From: Haloarcula salinisoli
Lineage (GTDB): Archaea > Halobacteriota > Halobacteria > Halobacteriales > Haloarculaceae
NCBI RefSeq assembly: GCF_019599405.1
Contig: NZ_RKLQ01000002.1
Span: 620,001-684,000, forward strand
DNA length: 64,000 nt
Reading direction: 5' to 3'
The position numbers were made by a program, and so were the translations under genes. The notes under the pieces are model-generated. The model had not been told where the DNA came from, searched no databases, and saw nothing but the letters and a program-made list of their open reading frames with translations. How positions within the stretch are numbered: the first letter of the stretch is position 1; the number at the start of each line of letters is the position of its first letter. Of this stretch, positions 61,049 through 64,000 are shown one piece after another.

Positions 61049-61732
61049 ATGAGCGTTATCGCGCATCTGCGTGTCCCCGCTATGTCATTTGAACTGGGGC
61101 AGATTCTAGATGTATCCGAGGGGCGAAGTATTGTCCTCGAGGACCTGGTCCCGCTCGGGGAACAGGCCGTGCCCTTCTTCACTATCCACGGCACCGAAGA
61201 GAGCGAGGCGTTCAGGGCGGCGGTCCAGAACCACCCCACCGTGAAAGACATCCAGGCGGTGAGCTCGCACGAAGACCGGACGCTGTTCGCGCTCGACTGG
61301 GACGTCTCTCAGGACCGCCTGTTCGAGGGCATCGAAGCCACGAACGCACACCTGCTGGGCGCCACCGGCGGCCCGAACACGTGGGAGTTCGAGCTCCGAT
61401 TCCGCTCTCACGGAGCCCTGAGCGATTTCAAGGAGTACTGTTCGGAGGCGGGCATCTCGCTGGAAGTCGCTCGCATCTACAACCCGACCCGACCCGAGAG
61501 CGGCCCGTTCTACGGGCTGACACAGCGCCAGCGGGACACGCTGGTTCGGGCGGTACGGAAGGGCTACTACTCGCTGCCCCGGGAGATATCCACGCAGGAC
61601 CTGGCCGACGAGTTCGACATCTCCGACCAGGCGGTGACCGAGCGCTTGCGGCGCGCTATCGTGGCTCTCGTGGATAACTCACTGGTGGCGGCGATGGAGG
61701 GCCAGGAGGAGCCCGGCTCGCCGGAACCGTGA
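61049..61732 (+). CDS. bacterio-opsin-activator-type HTH regulator
   Basis: This 227-residue protein ends with an HTH_10 domain typical of haloarchaeal Bat-like regulators: LTQRQRDTLVRAVRKGYY, then STQDLADEFDISDQAVTERLRRA. Residues 1-150 form the usual alpha/beta sensor part with no named ligand. The ATG at 61049 lies about 30 bases after a TATA element. A palindrome upstream suggests autoregulation. Confidence 0.85.
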   Translation: MSVIAHLRVPAMSFELGQILDVSEGRSIVLEDLVPLGEQAVPFFTIHGTEESEAFRAAVQNHPTVKDIQAVSSHEDRTLFALDWDVSQDRLFEGIEATNAHLLGATGGPNTWEFELRFRSHGALSDFKEYCSEAGISLEVARIYNPTRPESGPFYGLTQRQRDTLVRAVRKGYYSLPREISTQDLADEFDISDQAVTERLRRAIVALVDNSLVAAMEGQEEPGSPEP

Positions 61733-61748
61733 CCCCAGCAGTCGTCCG

Positions 61749-62090
61749 CTAGACCCAGCCGTCAGGCAGCTCGCCCCGATGGTTTGCGATGAGCTCGATG
61801 ACCGGTGCGATGTCCTCCCAGTTTGGACCCGTCGCTATCTGGCCGGTGTCCCGGTCCCACTCGATGTATCCCATCTGTTCAAGTTTCGGGAGGTGTTTGT
61901 GGAACAGTTCGGTTTCGAGTACCTCGGGTTCCTCGGGCGGGTCGATGATATCCAGCGGGTCGCGGTCGTCGTCGTCCTGTGGATTCTCGGCCAGGAGTGC
62001 CAGCAGCAACTCTCGCCGGTAGCGATCCGACAGCGCTTCGAGCGCCTGACCTAACTTCGTATCCCTCTCTGGTTTTGGCACGTTCAACAC
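61749..62090 (-). CDS. DUF7344-type winged-helix protein
   Basis: This 113-residue protein has the haloarchaeal DUF7344 layout: LGQALEALSDRYRRELLLALL (first helices), an acidic middle and LPKLEQMGYIEWDRDTGQI (wing). It is a probable DNA-binding regulator. The start is GTG at 62090, encoding MLNVPK. It converges on the HTH gene and has a CACCATGC half-site about 44 bases upstream. Confidence 0.75.
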   Translation of the reverse strand: MLNVPKPERDTKLGQALEALSDRYRRELLLALLAENPQDDDDRDPLDIIDPPEEPEVLETELFHKHLPKLEQMGYIEWDRDTGQIATGPNWEDIAPVIELIANHRGELPDGWV

Positions 62091-62373
62091 AGATGGACTT
62101 GCTCTGAAACGCCCCTAAGCGCTCCCAATGGCACACCATGCCGGTCTTGAGAAACTGGTGACAATATCGAATGCACATCTCGATTCCCGGGGCGCTGGCG
62201 CCGCCGATAGGGGCTACCGACCTCGAAACCACGCGACGGGAGCTTGCGGGGCCGGGGCGGCTGTCTGGGTCGCCGCCGAACCCGATTTGATATCGCGAGA
62301 TATGATTTATACCGCCCGTTAGCCGCCCCACAGCTATCCTATCGAATCAGCCGTCAAGAAGCCACTGTCCCCC

Positions 62374-64000
62374 TCAGAGCCGCGTCTGAATCGTCTCCGC
62401 CGTGGCCGCGCCGACGCCGTCGACTTCAGTCAGTTCCCCGCGGTCGGCCGCGCGGATGCGCTCGACGCTGCCAAAGCGACGGAGCAGCGCCTTGCGCGTC
62501 TCCGGCCCGATACCGGGGAGGTCGTCCAGCGGCGTCGACACCTCGTCGCGCAGCGTCTGGTGGTACTGGACGGCAAAGCGGTGGGCCTCGTCGCGCACCC
62601 GCTGGAGGAGATGCAGGTGCGGGGCGTCGTCGTCCCAGTCGTACACCCGTTCCGGCGTTATCACGAGTTCCTCGTCCTTTGCGAGTGCAATAGCGGGCAC
62701 GTCCCAGCCGGTCTCGGCCAGCGCGTCCCGGGCGGCCCCCAGCTGGCCGTCGCCGCCGTCGATGAGCAACAGGTCGGGGTCGGGCCTGTCGTCTCGCCCC
62801 TGGAGTGCGCGTTCGGCCCGCCAGCGAACGAGCTCGCGCATATTGGCGTAATCGTCGTTGCGCTCGGTGAGCTTCTTGCGCCGGTAGCCGCTTGTGTCCG
62901 GGTCACCACCGACGGCGAGGACGTTCGAGCCGACGGCACTCCGGCCCTGGGCGTGGCTCACGTCGAATCCCTCGATGCGTTCCGGTCGGGCGATGCCCAG
63001 CGCGTCGGCCAGCTCGCCGACGCCGTCCGCCCGCCCGCCGCGTTGCTGGGCGTTCTTCAGCGCCAGGTCGACCAGCGTCGCCTCCCGGCCGGCGCCAGGC
63101 ACCGCCAGCGTGACACCCTCCGCCTCGAGCCACCGCTCTATCTCCGGGTCGGCGGGGTCCTCGGAACAGAGAATTCTGCTCGGGAGCTCACGCTCGGCGT
63201 AGTACTGGGGGATGAAGGCCCGATAGACGCCCGCCGGCCCCTCGCCGTCCGGTGCGTCGAGGGTGTAGCGGTCGCGCTCGACCAGCTTCCCGCCCTCGGC
63301 GTGGAGCCGCGCGACGACGGCCCGGTCGCCCTCGATGACGGCCCCGAGGACGTCCGTCGTGGCCCCGCTCCCGGCGTCGCTGACGGCGGTGTCGCCCTCG
63401 CCGTGGAGCGCCTCGACGGCACCGAGCTTGTCCCGCAGGTTCGCGGCCCGCTCGAACTCCTGGTCCGACGAGGCCTGCTCCATCGCCCGACGGAGTGGGT
63501 CCGCGAGCACGCCGACCTCGCCCTCGAAAAAGCGCTTCGCGCTCTCGGCGTCGGCGGCGTACGCCGATTCCGTAATCTCCCCCGTACAGGGCGCGGTACA
63601 GATACCCATCTCGTAGTCGAGACAGGGCCGCTCGCGGTTCGAGTATTTGTGGTCCGAACAGCCCCGAAGCCCGTAGGTCTCCCGCAGGGCCTTCACGACC
63701 GTCTCGACCCGCCCCTTGTCGGTGAAGGGGCCATACACCGTCGCGCCGTCGTCGGGGTCGCGAGTCACCTCGATGCGCGGGACGGCGTGGTCGGTCAGCT
63801 GGACCAGCGGGTAGGACTTGTCGTCTTTCAGCCGGACGTTGTAGGGGGGCCGGTGGCGCTTGATGAGGTTGGCCTCCAGCAACAGCGCCTGGGTCTCCGT
63901 GTCGGTGACCGCGAAATCCACCACTGACGCCCGCTGGACCATCTTGGCGATGCGCCGGCTGCGAGGGTCGCCGTACGAGCGGACCCGCTCGCGCAGGGAG
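62374..64000 (-). CDS. uvrC: UvrC excinuclease subunit (N-terminus outside window)
   Basis: The visible 541 residues cover most of UvrC. Read N to C: the later part of the GIY-YIG endonuclease domain ([15 protein letters not shown]), the cysteine motif [13 protein letters not shown] (Fe-S/zinc), the UvrB-contact region, the RNase H-like core ([25 protein letters not shown]) and the C-terminal helix-hairpin-helix pair ([25 protein letters not shown]). It makes the two incisions of nucleotide excision repair. About 40-50 N-terminal residues are missing because the window ends. Confidence 0.93.
   Translation of the reverse strand, partial: SLRERVRSYGDPRSRRIAKMVQRASVVDFAVTDTETQALLLEANLIKRHRPPYNVRLKDDKSYPLVQLTDHAVPRIEVTRDPDDGATVYGPFTDKGRVETVVKALRETYGLRGCSDHKYSNRERPCLDYEMGICTAPCTGEITESAYAADAESAKRFFEGEVGVLADPLRRAMEQASSDQEFERAANLRDKLGAVEALHGEGDTAVSDAGSGATTDVLGAVIEGDRAVVARLHAEGGKLVERDRYTLDAPDGEGPAGVYRAFIPQYYAERELPSRILCSEDPADPEIERWLEAEGVTLAVPGAGREATLVDLALKNAQQRGGRADGVGELADALGIARPERIEGFDVSHAQGRSAVGSNVLAVGGDPDTSGYRRKKLTERNDDYANMRELVRWRAERALQGRDDRPDPDLLLIDGGDGQLGAARDALAETGWDVPAIALAKDEELVITPERVYDWDDDAPHLHLLQRVRDEAHRFAVQYHQTLRDEVSTPLDDLPGIGPETRKALLRRFGSVERIRAADRGELTEVDGVGAATAETIQTRL

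Noticed and set aside
62128-62322. 64-residue frame between the DUF7344 and uvrC genes
   Set aside because: No promoter, no domain, and it overlaps the probable regulatory site of the DUF7344 gene, so it is probably chance.

Overview
The window is chromosomal DNA of a halophilic archaeon (class Halobacteria). The evidence is the high GC content, acidic predicted proteins, many lipoprotein-type twin-arginine signals (RR followed by an AGC or TGC lipobox), leaderless starts about 25-30 bases after a TATA box, a PGF-CTERM surface protein, a doublet histone, an RPA-type single-strand binding protein and an intron-bearing tRNA-Met. Genus is not decidable from sequence reading alone.

Layout. 0.2-1.7 kb: an HTH-nucleotidyltransferase/HEPN toxin-antitoxin pair between two 54-bp direct repeats. 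1.9-4.5 kb: a zinc-type ABC importer. 4.7-10.4 kb: a complete phosphate importer operon (pstS, pstC, pstA, pstB) ending in a PhoU/AbrB fusion regulator. 10.5-12.9 kb: trehalose synthesis (otsA, otsB) on the minus strand. 13-17.7 kb: hydrolases, a PGF-CTERM protein, a NUDIX/eIF2B-like fusion and a class V aminotransferase. 17.7-20.6 kb: a second zinc-type ABC importer behind a 14-bp palindrome. 20.7-21.5 kb: a fluoride riboswitch and two CrcB exporter subunits. 21.6-26.3 kb: mixed housekeeping genes, including type II GAPDH. 26.4-28.4 kb: a scarred segment with DUF309, vapBC, a chimeric pseudogene and two small CxxC genes. 28.5-35.4 kb: a phosphatase and a surface-glycan-type gene set. 36.6-42.6 kb: tRNA genes and an information-processing block (RPA, histone plus deacetylase-like enzyme, CCA-adding enzyme).

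42.6-49.7 kb is accessory: an AbiE-type toxin-antitoxin pair, a UPF1-like SF1 helicase with a zinc-ribbon partner, a MITE copy, an HTH/TumE-like pair and a nuclease fragment. It starts at a tRNA-Met, and a 14-bp copy of that tRNA's 3' end lies at 49651. From 49.9 kb on there is mostly core content: a TIGR00341 membrane protein, an unknown protein with a nuclease-like motif, sugar dehydrogenase, a K+ channel, an SDR, an alpha/beta hydrolase, an M48 protease and two HTH regulators. The window ends inside uvrC.

The most notable signals are the archaeal fluoride riboswitch, a pair of 70/79-bp MITEs with 15-bp inverted ends and 3-bp target duplications, the repeat-flanked MNT/HEPN module, one glycine-rich peptide insert found in two unrelated enzymes, and the accessory segment after tRNA-Met.
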